Below, in pieces: positions 23,836 to 35,559 of a stretch of DNA of 64,000 bases. Source of the DNA: Dicyema japonicum (taxonomy: Eukaryota > Dicyemida > Rhombozoa > Dicyemidae); contig RDEW01000013.1 of the NCBI GenBank assembly GCA_011109175.1, positions 721,221-785,220 of the forward strand. The letters run 5' to 3'. Made by a program: the position numbers and the translations under genes. The notes below the pieces were generated by a model. The model made no database searches, was not told where the DNA came from, and worked only from the letters and a program-made list of their open reading frames with translations. Position 1 is the stretch's first letter; every line of letters starts with the position of its first letter.

Positions 23836-24065
23836 ATGGCTAGGGCTTTCTACGTATGTGCAATGAGCTGGTGGTTCATGGAATTCAGATTGGCATTAAA
23901 AAAGTGCACTCCGATAGAATTTCTCTGCAGAAATAAAAGAAGACACTTCAAAATCGCTGTTGATTCACTGGCGGAGCATTCGAAGAGAATTCGAGAGATG
24001 TTGGAGGCTGGGATCACTTAATCTAGCAAGTTAATTCTTTCTTGGTGGTCTTGGGGTTTTAAATA
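23836..24065 (+). mobile_element. LINE 3' end with GGGATCACTTA tail
   Basis: A short open frame ends SLAEHSKRIREMLEAGIT at about 24020. It is followed by GGGATCACTTAATC, CTTTCTTGGTGGTCTTGGGG and TTTTAAATAAAA. The same coding and tail sequence occurs on the minus strand at 17393-17480, so this is the true 3' end of a LINE family. Confidence 0.65.
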
Positions 24066-24489
24066 AAATCGGATCGCGAAGAGAGAAAATGATACAAGCG
24101 AAAGGAGTTAGCTAATTGAGCGCATTTCCTTTCAAATTCAGGGTAAATGCGTGTAACGTTTATTTTAATGTAACCGTTATGACATGCATAACCGTAAAGC
24201 ACGTGACATTGAACATAACCCGATTCCGACAGAACTCTTTTTGACTGAAGGCATACCAAAATATACAAAATTATATTTTATTGATATTCATCTCTCATTT
24301 TAATATTTTCATGATTTGAAACTTTAGGCATTTATTTTTACCAGGCATGTGTCCCATCCATGAGGTCTTTCCCAATCCTGTGTCGGACTGTAATTTATTT
24401 TTAGGACGGATTGGGTCTTTTTGGTCTGTATAGATGAGTCATTCAAATTGACCAAAGGTTCAATGACTTTTCTCAAGTCTTCAATCTCT

Positions 24490-24760
24490 AGCTGCAACTA
24501 GCAGGTGAAAAGATTGAACAATATTGGAGATATAAAGATCCTTGTAGGCTTCTGAGAGGTACCGTAATTTTGAATTTTGTGTGTCAATATCATTGTTCTC
24601 CCAGTCGATGATAAAGTTTGCCAGCCATGATTTGAGATTAAGATGCAAGGACGGAAAGAAGATTGTGTAGTTGGATGTTCCGGGAGACAGTCAACCGAGA
24701 CTATACAGTTCCTGTGAGTTATGAAAATGTATGACGTCATAAACAAATTCAAGTTTTAAT
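24490..24760 (-). mobile_element. Possible reverse transcriptase fragment
   Basis: The minus-strand frame carries ISPILFNLFTC, similar to the GxxQGSxLSPxLFNLF turn of non-LTR reverse transcriptases. No YADD box follows in any frame, so the call is tentative. Confidence 0.3.
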
Positions 24761-25532
24761 CAAGTGATCTGTGGTCAAGTGATGTGTGTTCTTGCAGTAC
24801 GAAATTTCCAAAAACTCAATTTCTAAAAGTATTTTGTTTTTTTAAGTGGGCGATTTCGTATCGACCGGTTCAAGCTCCGTGCGATTGCTATCGAGACAGC
24901 TGGAGAGATAAACCGGAGATTTTTGTCCTTCTTCAAGAGTCTGGGACACCTGACTACACTCAGAATTCATCTGTGAAATCCATTGGTTCTTGATCTCCTT
25001 TGCTAACATGGGAGACAGGGTAAACCCAATAGTTCTTCTAGTGATCTCTTCAACTGTCTGGTCTGTTAACTACAGATGTTTGCAATTTTCTTCAGGAGTA
25101 GCTGACCCAAACGAAGACCATAGGAGTCACTTTTAGAGTTGGTGGTGAGAGAAAGCTTTTCTATAATATTCCCCCACTGTGATGACGCACCTTGGTGGAT
25201 TGGAACAAGAATTAACAAATTTAGCAATAGAACGTCCACCTGATTATAGACTTATCCAGAGATGAAGTGCTCTTCCAAAACATCTGCCCTGGGATCGCGA
25301 AGGGCAACTATCAGTCCGTTCTATACTTCCACAAAACTTAATTAAACATCCAAGAGAAATAACAATTAGAGTCTCCCCCTAAGTAAGGAATGTGGTAATC
25401 TCCCATTCATATTCTTTATCGATTCTAAAGTGAAAGTTATGTTAATCAATTTTTGTTAAATGCAGCGTGGTTCGACATTGCCATGGAAACTGCTAAATTG
25501 ATTATATATTATGTGACTTTCACAAATCTCGA

Positions 25533-26595
25533 ATGTCCCCCTGTTCACCTTCCCAGAGTAGAATTTTATCAGCTCGTTATTATTATTTGAAGGACAAGTC
25601 GGCTTACAGTTGCAGCTCAAAGTCCATCCTCGGCAGTACTTCCTTCAAAAGGAGGATATCCGAATATTCGTCCACCAGCTCACTGAGTTCTATCTCCCAA
25701 AGTATTTATTCTACTAAAGATCGCCCCAAAACTTCAAGTAATTGCCGAAATGCTTCTCCCAATTTTGTTTTATCAGGAACAAAGTTGTCAAATCGCAGTT
25801 TCAGGCCTCAGTCATCCCCCATAGTCCCCAAAACTGAAAATAAAACAGAGGAATTCGAAAATAGATCGGCCTCACCCGTCGTTAAACCATATTTTAACGT
25901 GGATTCACCGTGTTTGGGAGTTAAAAGCATTCCATTGAACGAGAATCCCCCAAAAAGTGGTTCAATTAAAGAAGAACAAATGAAACCCCGAAAGCGCAGT
26001 AACTCGTCGTCCTCGTCCAGTGTCCGCAAAATTGGAGAAGAAAGCGGAACCCGACCTGATAAAGATCTTGTCCATTCTCGTCGGTAAAGAAAACCCAACT
26101 GGATCCTTGCAAGGTACATCTGAAAGGTTACCTCAGATTACTTGGGGGAGCTCGAATACTCTAAAAATGAGCGGAAAAAGTATTCGGAGTGCACAGAATA
26201 TCTCGATTACTTTGATCTCTACGACAAAATACTCTCAGAGAGGCATAAAACCCGGAGACATCTCCCAGACTTCCCTGCCAACGTTACCCCTGGGGAAAAC
26301 TATAGGTCGCATTTGGCCGAGTGAGCAAAACCCTGGTGGAAACACTGCGGAGAATACAATCGGACAATATGAGCTGGAGGAGACTGAGATGTGACCTCAC
26401 CAGACTTGACAACAACTTCAGTGGATTCATTTCCATCAGTAAATTTATTTCTGCCCTCAACAGGCAAGTTTGGGGTTCATTGGCAGGAAACAAATTCACT
26501 TAACAAACGAGGAAGAGTACGCCTTGCTTTCTTACTTTGATTGTGACTTATCGGGGACCATTAGCTACAACCACTTCCTGAGAATGGTGATGTGA
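25533..26595 (+). CDS. Serine-rich protein with C-terminal EF-hands
   Basis: Five exons: a serine-rich first exon from the ATG at 25533 (polar, with RKRSNSSSS-like stretches spliced differently), then introns 25999-26020 (22 nt), 26114-26136 (23 nt), 26321-26352 (32 nt) and 26464-26486 (23 nt, GC-AG). The spliced product of about 320 residues has EKKAEPDLIKILSILVG, YLDYFDLYDKILSER and two EF-hand-like units: TRLDNNFSGFISISKFISAL and LLSYFDCDLSGTISYNHFL. Each loop keeps several acidic or hydroxyl ligands. A disordered N-terminus with C-terminal EF-hands resembles some ciliary EF-hand proteins, but I cannot name a family. Stop at 26593-26595. Confidence 0.7.
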
Positions 26596-26899
26596 TTAAC
26601 CAGTAACAATATTTTTATAGAACTAATAAAATTTGAATTTCTGTGACCACTCCCATGTGACTTCGCTTGGGGGCTAATAGGTCTAATGGGAGATGTTATT
26701 GTTGATACTCATAAAGAACCATATTGTTTAATAGCCACCAATCAAGTCTGGGTGCGGTAGATTGACGTCGTCCCGTAGTCACACTGAAACAAACTTTCGG
26801 TAAGGGAGAGGTCGGTTGGCTACAGTGAAGACAAGTGACTGATGCAAGTGAAAACCACAAACCAAACTTAACACACATTATTGGGAAATTTAAATTAAT

Positions 26900-27425
26900 T
26901 TTAGTGAATCCTATTATTATAAATATATTATATTCACATATTTATTGGGCGCGGTATTAAGTTAAAAAACTGGAGGATGTACTCATCCCTACACCTAGCC
27001 TCCTGTGCAGGATATGTCGATTTGTCTGAATGGGGCAAGAACGGAGGAAATGAAGAGATGTGGGGGTAAATTACAGTGAGCATTTAGTTTTGGGTGCATG
27101 AATATTACTCGAATTAAAATATCAATTTTAGTGGTCATACTTTTGACAGACCACATTTAAAACCTCAACCATTGCTTTTCTGAATTAATCTTCGGTCGAC
27201 CACAAAGTAGAAAATGGAGGCACATAATTGAAAAGATGTCTTCAAGAAGTCAATTTAATATGGGCCGTAAGCCAAATGGATCATTGGTTAAGGTGGTCGT
27301 ATTATACGAAATGTCTACTTTCCTTCATATATCACACTTAGTGTCTCCATTTCTTCAAAGTGAATATAACCCCTTCTCCCAATCTTAGGAAAAAATGAAT
27401 TTTAGGAAATAAGGGAGAATCGGAT
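26900..27425. other. Spacer without recognisable features
   Basis: I find no convincing exon chain, repeat or RNA motif in this stretch. Confidence 0.35.
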
Positions 27426-27490
27426 TCTTGGGTTTGAATAAATTCCGTTCTGTTATTATTTTAAGCCCGGGGACACAGGAAAAGTGATCC
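27425..27490 (-). repeat. GGGATCAC-type tail, minus orientation
   Basis: On the minus strand GGGATCACTTTTCCTGTGTC runs into CCCCGGGCTTAAAATAATAA. This is close to the plus-strand tail at 41896 (GGTGTTCCCGGGGTTATTAA). Confidence 0.5.
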
Positions 27491-28544
27491 CGGTGTCACT
27501 GCATCTCCCCCTGTTCCGACTTTGTTTGGAATCTTTCACGAGTGTCCAAGAGCATACTCCTGGTAGTATGTTCTGTCATGGGATCAGTCTTTATAAAAAG
27601 GTGCCTACTGACAGGATGAATCATTTACTCTCCCGAGGGGTTCACACAACTGTGGCTCCAGATAGGTGTGTTTGAAGAAATATCCCTGAGACCGTTGGAA
27701 CAGGATACATTATACAAAAAATAAATGTAGCATTCAACATTACTCGAATGCAATGATTTATGATAATTGTCCCGAGACTAATTGTTTATTTAATCTCACA
27801 GCTTATATTATCAATCAATAGATGACACACAAGGATGGAAATATGAATATGGAAATAAAATACTATTTATTTAATTTGAATTAATTAATTTTCAAATATG
27901 AGAATATTTTAAAAATGGGCTTAGTCCCAGCTAAAGTGCCCATAGAGGACTCCTCATTCCCCGATTCCGTTGACGATCAAGGATCACCTCCCAATGATCC
28001 TGGATGGAAGCTTCAAAAGATTAGGAGATCTCAGAGAAGGAGTTGATTTGGCTGGACTCGGTGAACTATCTTGTGATAGGAACTAGTGTAGGATGCCGAT
28101 GCCGTTGCTAGTTTCTTGGCATAGTGAAAACAAATTAATAATGAACTGATGACATCGTCCCCACTTTTAGGGATTATCGAACAACTGTTGGGGTCGTACA
28201 ATTTGACCTCATGGTTTGCTCAATTACTGCTAAAAGTATCCCCAGTGAAGTCCTTTACAACCATAATCTACCGCTAGTTTATTCAGCCACTGACCTAAGC
28301 AAATTCCCCCAAGTACAAATTATCCATAATCTAGGAAGCAGACAACTGAGTCATAGATCCTAATTTCTAGTCTATGCCTCTTGAAAAACTCGTACTCGAA
28401 CGACAAATAAAATTCTAAAGACGGGTAACTTTCCAAACGGCAAAAATCCTACTAAGATGCTCTGAAAACTTTCCAAAATATGATTTCATACTAAATGAGA
28501 AGAGCAGTACAAGGTACACTTTCTCGCCTGCATTGACTTCTCCC

Positions 28545-28625
28545 TTCTGGGATCACTTAGTCAACTGGGGACATTTTTTAAATATAATTATTTTAATGAC
28601 TACTAAAATTTATTAAATAATTAAT
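28545..28625 (+). repeat. GGGATCACTTAG tail fragment
   Basis: GGGATCACTTAGTCAACTGG is followed by an A/T-rich end. It is probably the 3' end of a short truncated LINE insertion. Confidence 0.4.
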
Positions 28626-29129
28626 ATTATTTGTTTTTAAAATGCCGGGATTCTTGACATCCTCATTGTGGGTTTAATATACCAAACATCTTCAAATAAA
28701 GTAATAATACATTTTTAGTAGAGTAACGTAGTATCAATTTAAGGTTCTAATAGTTTCAAAGTACCAGGCTAATATTTAATTGAGGAGTATGTCGTATTAC
28801 AGAGGAAGGTGTAAACTGTATTTTAGTGGGCGGAAGCAGTTCCTCTGGTAGAATTCATGAATTTGATCAATGCACCTTTCATAGTCCTTCGATGGCCCTT
28901 AATGTTGACGAGGATACTTCATTTTTTGTGTTAGTGGCCCTGGGAGTTGTAAAGAACGATTTAATGTTTATTATCAGTATTTCATCTATTTTTATTATGC
29001 TCATACAAGTTCTTTCAGTTTTGGGGGTAGACATGGTCCCAATCAGAAATTTCATGTATCTTCTTGGGGGAAATACCTGGACCGTGATTCTTTCACCTTG
29101 TTGCTTTCTAATACGAGGTTGAGGGATTG

Positions 29130-29410
29130 CACTGGAGAAGCCCTGCTCGGGAAATTGTGATGGACACACATTAGGGAGATTCTCTATCTCGCTTATTATT
29201 CGTCGTACATTTGGAACCAGCTTTGGGAGACCTCAGAAAGTTGTACGGAGACAATGTCGTGGAAGCTAGTGTACACTGATGACGTGGATATTGTCTCTGA
29301 CAAGAAATGCTACAGCATCTGTTTGAGGTAGTTCCGGATCATCAAAGTAAGTGGTTCCTATATGAACACTTCAAAGACCGAGATTTACAAGATCAAACCA
29401 GTGGAGACAC
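29130..29410 (+). mobile_element. Reverse transcriptase fragment with YTDD box
   Basis: One frame reads GDSLSRLLFVVHLEPALGDL (about 29170-29235). The next reads LVYTDDVDIVSD (about 29268-29303), followed by GSYMNTSKTEIYKI. These are the QGDSLSPLLF turn, the catalytic Y.DD box (YTDD) and the N..KTE motif of a reverse transcriptase, split by one frame shift. The signature differs from families A-F here, so it is probably a separate non-LTR family. Confidence 0.7.
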
Positions 29411-29788
29411 GTAGAAACGATAAATGGAAATCTGGTTAATAGGGATCTGAACTACTGAGGGAGGGCGAAGACCTTGGTGATCTGAGGAGTCTGACCTGAA
29501 CAAAGGAAGGTGAAAGCAATTGGTAAACATGATCATTCGATTTGAACCCATATAGAATTACGGTTACACGTTTTGTTGCTTATCGAAGGGATCTATTAAA
29601 CTTCCAAGTGATTGAGCTCATTCCCCCTTGCGATTTGTATGGAAATACGATCAATCTCCCGTCATCTTCCACTACTACAAGTTTGAAAATGAATTGTCTT
29701 CCTAAGGGCGCGCATTTTCATTGAGAATTTCTGCCTGCAATAGCAATAATCATAAAAATTGTCGCTAAGCAACAATTAGTGTAGTGAG

Positions 29789-30058
29789 ATGGGAGCGAAT
29801 CCTCAGTACTCAGGGAGTCACCCCCTAATACCAAAGTGGTATGTGATGGAGTGGAGGACTGATATGGTCAACCGTAAGCTAATAGTTCAGTTTTAGTGAT
29901 TTGTAATTAAGAATGCCAGGGATTTACATATTCCAACAGACAACATCCACCAACCACTTTTACTTTCAAAACAGAGAGCAAATGTCCCCAATGTTGAAAA
30001 CCGATCAGTCATTGTGGAGAAGATTAAAAAAGTGATTGATATGTCTACCAATAACTAA
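29789..30058 (+). CDS. Small unidentified two-exon protein
   Basis: An ATG at 29789 opens MGANPQYSGSHPLIPKWYVM. A 27-nt intron (29885-29911) joins VNRKLI to NARDLHIPTDNI, and the frame continues through VENRSVIVEKIKKVIDM to a stop at 30058. The product is about 80 residues and basic, with no membrane segment. The glycine at position 2 would be needed for N-myristoylation, but the rest of the motif is not typical. No family recognised. Confidence 0.45.
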
Positions 30059-30269
30059 TACTGAATTTACTAACCCCCAATTTAGTACTCACGATAATTC
30101 CTTAGTGGTTTATTGTACATGTTATTGCAATTGTTATCAAGCACGTGATCAAGGAGGAGGGGTACAATACAAGAAACTGTGATATGTCTCTTTCTTGTTC
30201 GACTTCATTACACTTGCCTCGTTGAAATCATTTCCGTCCTTGAGACACTACACTATTCTTTTGAAATTA

Positions 30270-30480
30270 TCATCTAGGAAGGTTGGGAGAGTAATTCTTC
30301 CCGTTTAGAAAAATCAAGGGACGTCGGGTCCAAATTAATTTTCATGGCCACGTTTGCTGGGAACTCAAATCTATTCTTAGTATATCTCCGTCGAGCTCGC
30401 ATGAGATGAGGGTGCGCCTCGTCTCTTCCCATAAGAATGTGCTCTACACTCATGAGTGGTACTACATTTGTCTCATCTTC
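30270..30480 (-). CDS. Possible exon of an unidentified gene
   Basis: An open stretch of about 70 codons on the minus strand reads EDETNVVPLMSVEHILMGRD, then HPHLMRARRRYTKNRFEF and MKINLDPTSLDFSKREELL before a stop. It lacks an ATG at its 5' end and starts after an AG, so it looks like a terminal exon. More short exons may lie at 30560-30800, but I could not join them in one phase. No family recognised. Confidence 0.35.
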
Positions 30481-31306
30481 CTGTGATGACTTTAATCCTC
30501 AGTGGTCGTGTAGGCTTAACTAGTACGAGTTTTACAATTTTGCTATAAAAATTACTTGTAAGGTTTGTCAACTTGCAATATTTTAAGCTCAAGGACTTAT
30601 TTTAATAAAATGCCTTCAAAATTGCTAAAATACTAAATTTCCATTTTGATCGAGGAGGGTGAGCTTTAAGGCAAAAAGAGTTAACCAAAATATAATCGGC
30701 CGTTAATAACTGATAATCAATATCTGTCACTTTGTCCTCGGGGGTCTTTTCTTCACATAAATTGCACTGTCTGCATTTTTAATTATCATTGATACACGTT
30801 TATCGATAATTACTTATTTTAAAATCCACATGTATTCGAGGCTTAAGTGTCCATTTGACAATGTCTGGGGTTCAATGAGGAGGGACCAGTGCTCTCCATA
30901 AAAGTGTTTGCTTTATCCAATTTCCACTGGCATCCACTAAGACTCGACCTTGAGATTTAACAAATTATCATAATCTAATAATAATTTTACGCTTGAAAAA
31001 AAATCACGGCCTTCTACAAACATCCATTAGCCACGTGCGACAGGCTGACACTTAAGCTACTTAAGATAATCACGATTTTCAAAATGACGTACTTTTGAGT
31101 TATAATCGGGAAGCGCATATTATTAGTGCCAATTTCTCCACAATGGCCAAAATATGCTTAAAAAAGTTAGATTTATTAATATTAAAATTAAATTCAAATA
31201 ATTGAACCACACTATTGATCCACACCCATCACTGATAACAGTCTATAATTACGTCCGTTTGATTGTTTATAGAATAATATTACGTTGAATATTACCGTAT
31301 GCATAC

Positions 31307-32021
31307 ATGGGCGGCAATCTCAGCACTAAACACAGGTTCGAGTCGGGTGATAGACAAACTGCCATGAACCCCTATCAGGGTACTCAAGATCGCACCCCTT
31401 TTAGAGATGTACCTCTACCAAATTAACTTTAGATACCTCAGTGCGATGGATATATCCCCTTTGCTCAGCACAGACACGTGTTTGAGTTTGCGACTACTTT
31501 CAACTACTATCTTCCTGATGACGTAATTTTTCATTTGATATTTAAAGTCCATTCAATACTCAGACACTTTTGAGTCCTCTCACGTCCACTATAACAGTCC
31601 GGTCACATCAGAAGAGACCAGACAGTCCAATCAGGGAGTCTTTTCCCGTCTAACTACCGGAGAATCGTTTTCGGAAGCCTATAAAGTTGAAACCCTGGTT
31701 AGGACTCCGGAGAATGACAGAACTAACTCTGGAGTGAGCATGAGACGTAGGAAAGATCGAGCCGTTGAGTCTTTTGTAAGAATTGTCTCTTCCTGTGATA
31801 TTTCGGCAATTCGTAAACCCTCCAGTATTTTTAGAAGTAACTCTGTGGTCTTGCCTCGTTACACTAGTGTATGTCCTCATAATTACATTCAGGGATCACT
31901 AAGTGGGATTCCAAGAACCTCAACCAAGGTCGCTAGTTTCCTCAATACACAATCGTCTCCAGACTCGATGACTACCAGTAGTACATTGCCTCAGATTTGG
32001 TTCCCCTATAAGATGGACTGA
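31307..32021 (+). CDS. Unidentified protein with N-myristoylation-like start
   Basis: Three exons from an ATG at 31307 (MGGNLSTKHRFESGDRQTAM) join through a 24-nt intron (31409-31432) and a 25-nt intron (31523-31547). Exon 2 reads IPQCDGYIPFAQHRHVFEF. The long last exon is serine- and threonine-rich (SRLTTGESFSEAYKVETLVR; MRRRKDRAVESFVRIVSSCD) and stops at 32021. The product is about 220 residues. MGGNLSTK fits the MGxxxS/T consensus for N-myristoyltransferase, so membrane attachment is plausible. No transmembrane helix and no family recognised. Both introns are in phase, which supports a real gene. Confidence 0.6.
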
Positions 32022-32029
32022 AATATTAT

Positions 32030-34000
32030 TTATATTTCTAATAAATTATAGTTTTATTGAATCTGTTAATTGCCAAGCCTTGTAACGGATATGACACTTG
32101 ATGGTATTGATTACTGATAAATGAGGCTTTCTCCTGTCCGATAGGTACTCACTGATTTTTGTTTATTATTCCCCTAATGGGGTTCTCGTAACTTTTGATG
32201 AATTGTGGATGATCTGTTCAGTAATGTAGGTTAATCAATGAATAATGGATTTATTGGCTATAAATGGGCAATTAAGATTGGTTCTTATAATTGGCTTTTT
32301 CGATTATGATTTTTACAAAAATTGATTTTATAATTAAATACAACCCCACAGTTAACTCATTTACTATGTCCCCCTTTTCGAATGTCAACCATTCACTCAT
32401 CATTTTCGTTTGCTGATTGGGAGGTTTGACTGTGCTTTCAAGATGAGGACATTTCGTCTACCAAAAATTGTCTTAGCAGCAAATGCTGATTTAGGGGGAT
32501 CGGGAGTTTCACCTATCAGAAGATGTCTAAGAATATTGAATAAAGTCATTTATTTATGATTCATAATTTAACATGCTGAATAAGCGGAAATTCGTCAACG
32601 AAACAGAAATTATTAATGGGTCATTAATGGAGATTGATAACCTCTTTGGGTTTCCATGGGTGTGGTATCTCTATGTTAACCCCCAAGGCGCATAATTGGA
32701 AGGGGTATACCAAATTCTAAAAACAGATGTTAATTACGCGAAATTAGAAAGATTCATGCAAATTGGCAACTTTTATCCATTTCAGATAATTAGAGTACCA
32801 CTAGGCAGGTGAGTTGAAAAGACTAGATGTGCCTCATTATTAGAGCAATTAAGAGTTCGGTTGCACTACAAGATTATCGCCTATTTGTGGCTTTATCACG
32901 ATTCCAATAAATACTCATTTCAATGATAATAGTGAGCAAAATGAGTAACCCCAAACGAAAACCCATTTTGGTTGTCAGTGGTTTCGATAGTAGTAGAACC
33001 TCCGAAAATTAGTAACTGGCAATTCTTGTACCTCTCCAAGGATGACTAGTCCGAGTTCTCATGGTTGCCAAGATTCGAACCCTAAGCATACCCGACGCTT
33101 CGTTAGAAGACTCTAATGACTACTGAATCAGTCATTAGTTAATCCACATGAGAAGATATGAAACTAGAGGTTATATCAATCTTGAGATGAAGACATAATG
33201 TAGATATTCGTAGTCACCACTCAACCGTTTGACCATTAAATTCCCTTAAATCAATAAATGGTCACGTAGCATTTAGATGTGGTGGAATCAGATAAAAACA
33301 ACTTTAGTTTATTTCCCCCTTTGGGTAATAAAACGTATAGATCAGTCAGTTAAATTTTGTGTGGGGTAATTAAAGGATCGCCAAGAAAGGTGGTCTTGTA
33401 GTCGTCAAAAGGCAGAGGCCGCAGCTACGAGTCCGATTGCCCAAGTAAAGGCGTCTCATGGTTATTAACATTATTTCATGAAGTTCGCGTGGCGCCATGT
33501 GGTGCTACGTGGATAGTTTGTCAAAATTATTTTTCTTCCAATGGCGTCCAACAATTCTTCCCGAGGACAACGTCGTTACCTGGTACAAGTTCTGGAATGC
33601 TGGAACAAGTTAGGATCGAGGAGTTTGTTAGTTTGGTTACCCTTGGCCTTTGGAAACAATTTTAATTTATTTTAATGGTCACAACAGAGGTGCGCCAAAT
33701 GGACTCAAACTTCCAGGAGAGAAGAGTGATCCTCTTAGTATTGTGTAGTGCCACATACTTTATATGGTGATCCAATTATCAAAGAATTATAATTCGAGAA
33801 GGAAGAAATAATCCCTGATTTATAATCAAAGAATATAAACCCACCCCTCTTCAAATCTTATGAAAGGCGATCGTCGTCGATACAGGAAAGCCGTAGGTAC
33901 TTTGAAGGAACACAAGAAAAAAATTAAAAAATAAAATAAAGAATATAAACAATTTATGGTTCTTTTTTGTTAACAACCCCCATTTTCAAGCATCAATTAT
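32030..34000. other. Gene-poor spacer
   Basis: I could not chain exons here. At 33055-33140 (minus strand) a tRNA-like segment has a GGGTTCGAATC box B and may be a SINE head remnant. A short open frame at about 33541 (MASNNSSRGQRRYLVQVLE) has no supporting introns or similarity. Confidence 0.35.
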
Positions 34001-34009
34001 AGTTCTCAA

Positions 34010-34262
34010 CTAAGTATAGCAGTCTCCCCCGGAGTGGACGAATCCTTCCTAAGCACCACATCCACTAATATGGGAACTCATTCACTGGAGTAGTGAAAAG
34101 AGAGATCCTTTTTAGATGCCAGGCACTGGACATCTCCTAAGTTAGGTCGACCACGTGACATGAATTTAGGAAGGCAAAGAGGAGAAAAGAATCCTTCGAT
34201 CAGGTAAGTAACAATGTGGGGCGGAACCAACACCAAATCGCCACACGAGCGATCGACTAATT
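34010..34262 (+). repeat. Interspersed repeat family E, copy 2
   Basis: The core TGCCAGGCACTGGACATCTC (about 34117) is followed by AGGTCGACCACGTGAC and the GACTAATT end. It shares element order with the copies at 19480 and 44570. Confidence 0.6.
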
Positions 34263-34413
34263 TTGTAATTAATTTATTTTAAACGTAGTTCATATAAATT
34301 TAATTTAAATAAATATAAAATTTAAAAACTCGTGATGTGTAATACCGGTTCTAAACAATAATAAATAGAATATAGGACCTAAGGAGAATGCCAGTCCTCT
34401 AATTAGGACCAAA

Positions 34414-34846
34414 ATGGATGATAGACCCCTGACAGATGCAGACTACGACGATTCTGTAACTGATCCGTTCGATGCGAGAGAAATATTTGGTACCCTATTA
34501 TCACCAACTAGACATTATCCGGAATATCCGTGATCCTGAGCATCCTCTAACCCTGGAAGAGTTATCTGTCGTCAGTATTGAGAACATCCACGTGGATGAA
34601 TCTAATATCCGTGTGATCTTCACTCCTACAATCCCTCATTGTTCAATGGCAGCTATGATTGGACTCACCATAGTTTGGCGACTTCGAATTCTCCTCCCTG
34701 TGAGGTTTCGACTTTTTGTGCAGGTGGCACGTGGGTCACATGCCTCTGAGGAGGAAGTCAATAAGCAGTTACTTGACAAGGAAAGGACCTACGCTGCCTT
34801 TGATAATCCCTTACTATTAAAGTTTATACATGAATGTACTTTGTAG
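34414..34846 (+). CDS. CIAO2B: Cytosolic iron-sulfur assembly component CIAO2B (MIP18/FAM96B)
   Basis: This subunit of the cytosolic iron-sulfur targeting complex passes clusters to nuclear and cytosolic apoproteins. Two exons flank a 22-nt intron (34490-34511). The product reads DPFDAREIF|DIIRNIRDPEHPLTLEELSV, FTPTIPHCSMAAMIGLTI, SHASEEEVNKQLLDKERTYA, matching CIAO2B throughout, including the TPTIPHCSMA motif with its reactive cysteine. The intron falls inside DAREIFD and is required. From the ATG at 34414 the protein is about 137 residues, some 25 shorter than human. In-frame similarity continues upstream (ENASPLIRTK, from 34384), so the true start may lie in an unrecognised upstream exon. 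Confidence 0.96.
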
Positions 34847-34849
34847 TAA

Positions 34850-35555
34850 ATTTATTGTTATTTGACCACGTGGGTTACATATATGTTATATATTGATTAC
34901 TCAGTCTTATTATTACGTCAAAGTAAAGCGATTATTGCCGTTATATTGGGAGTGTCCCTCTAATTTCTGGTAGTGGCTTAAGGAATCTAACTTTGGGGGA
35001 TATCTATTGGTGATAGCACCGTTTGTCACATTGTCCAACCACCTTAATTTTCTAGAGTGGCCTAACGAGTCTAACTTTGGGGGATATGAATAAACTTACA
35101 TGCAAAACACCATTAGAAAAAATATGTAATTCTTCAGAAATTATGGATTTACCACAAATCGTGCGATGGAGGAATATTTCAACGACAAAATGGTGAAAGA
35201 TTGGGTTTCAATAATCTAATCATGAATTAACATGATCCCCAAGATGATTTAAAAACAATAACATACAAAAATTCGGAATCATTTTTGACTGCGAATATCA
35301 TTTTTACAGCCAAGGACTTAAAGTTTTCAATTCACATTTCAACGGGGAAAGGATACTTATGGTGCATGCATAAAATGTCGCAAACATTCAAGGAAAGGAC
35401 CTGACATAAACTGTTTCTAACAGCAAAGTCATAGAAAATTAAATTTCAGAAACTCTAACGAGGATAGAAAATGATACTCAGCTAAAAAATAAACAAGAGG
35501 AAAAGCCAATTAAAGTAAATTTGTTTCCCACATCATTCCACCCAAATTTGAAAAG
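34850..35555. other. Spacer with AT-rich open frames
   Basis: A near-duplicate phrase (GGCTTAAGGAATCTAACTTT and CTAACGAGTCTAACTTTGGG) occurs at about 34976 and 35060. No gene is recognised. Part of it may be 5' sequence of the LINE that follows. Confidence 0.35.
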
Positions 35556-35559
35556 TGGA

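Noticed and set aside
31888..31900. GGGATCACTAAG resembling the LINE tail block
   Set aside because: It lies inside the open last exon of the gene at 31307-32021 and lacks the downstream T/G-rich and AATAAA parts, so it is probably chance.
32380..32470. CAGTCAAACCTCCCAATCAG on the minus strand resembling a pogo-type terminal repeat
   Set aside because: No matching inverted copy or transposase was found within several kilobases.
33055..33140. tRNA-like segment on the minus strand with a GGGTTCGAATC box
   Set aside because: No cloverleaf with paired acceptor ends could be drawn, and the A box is weak. It is more likely a SINE head remnant than a tRNA gene.
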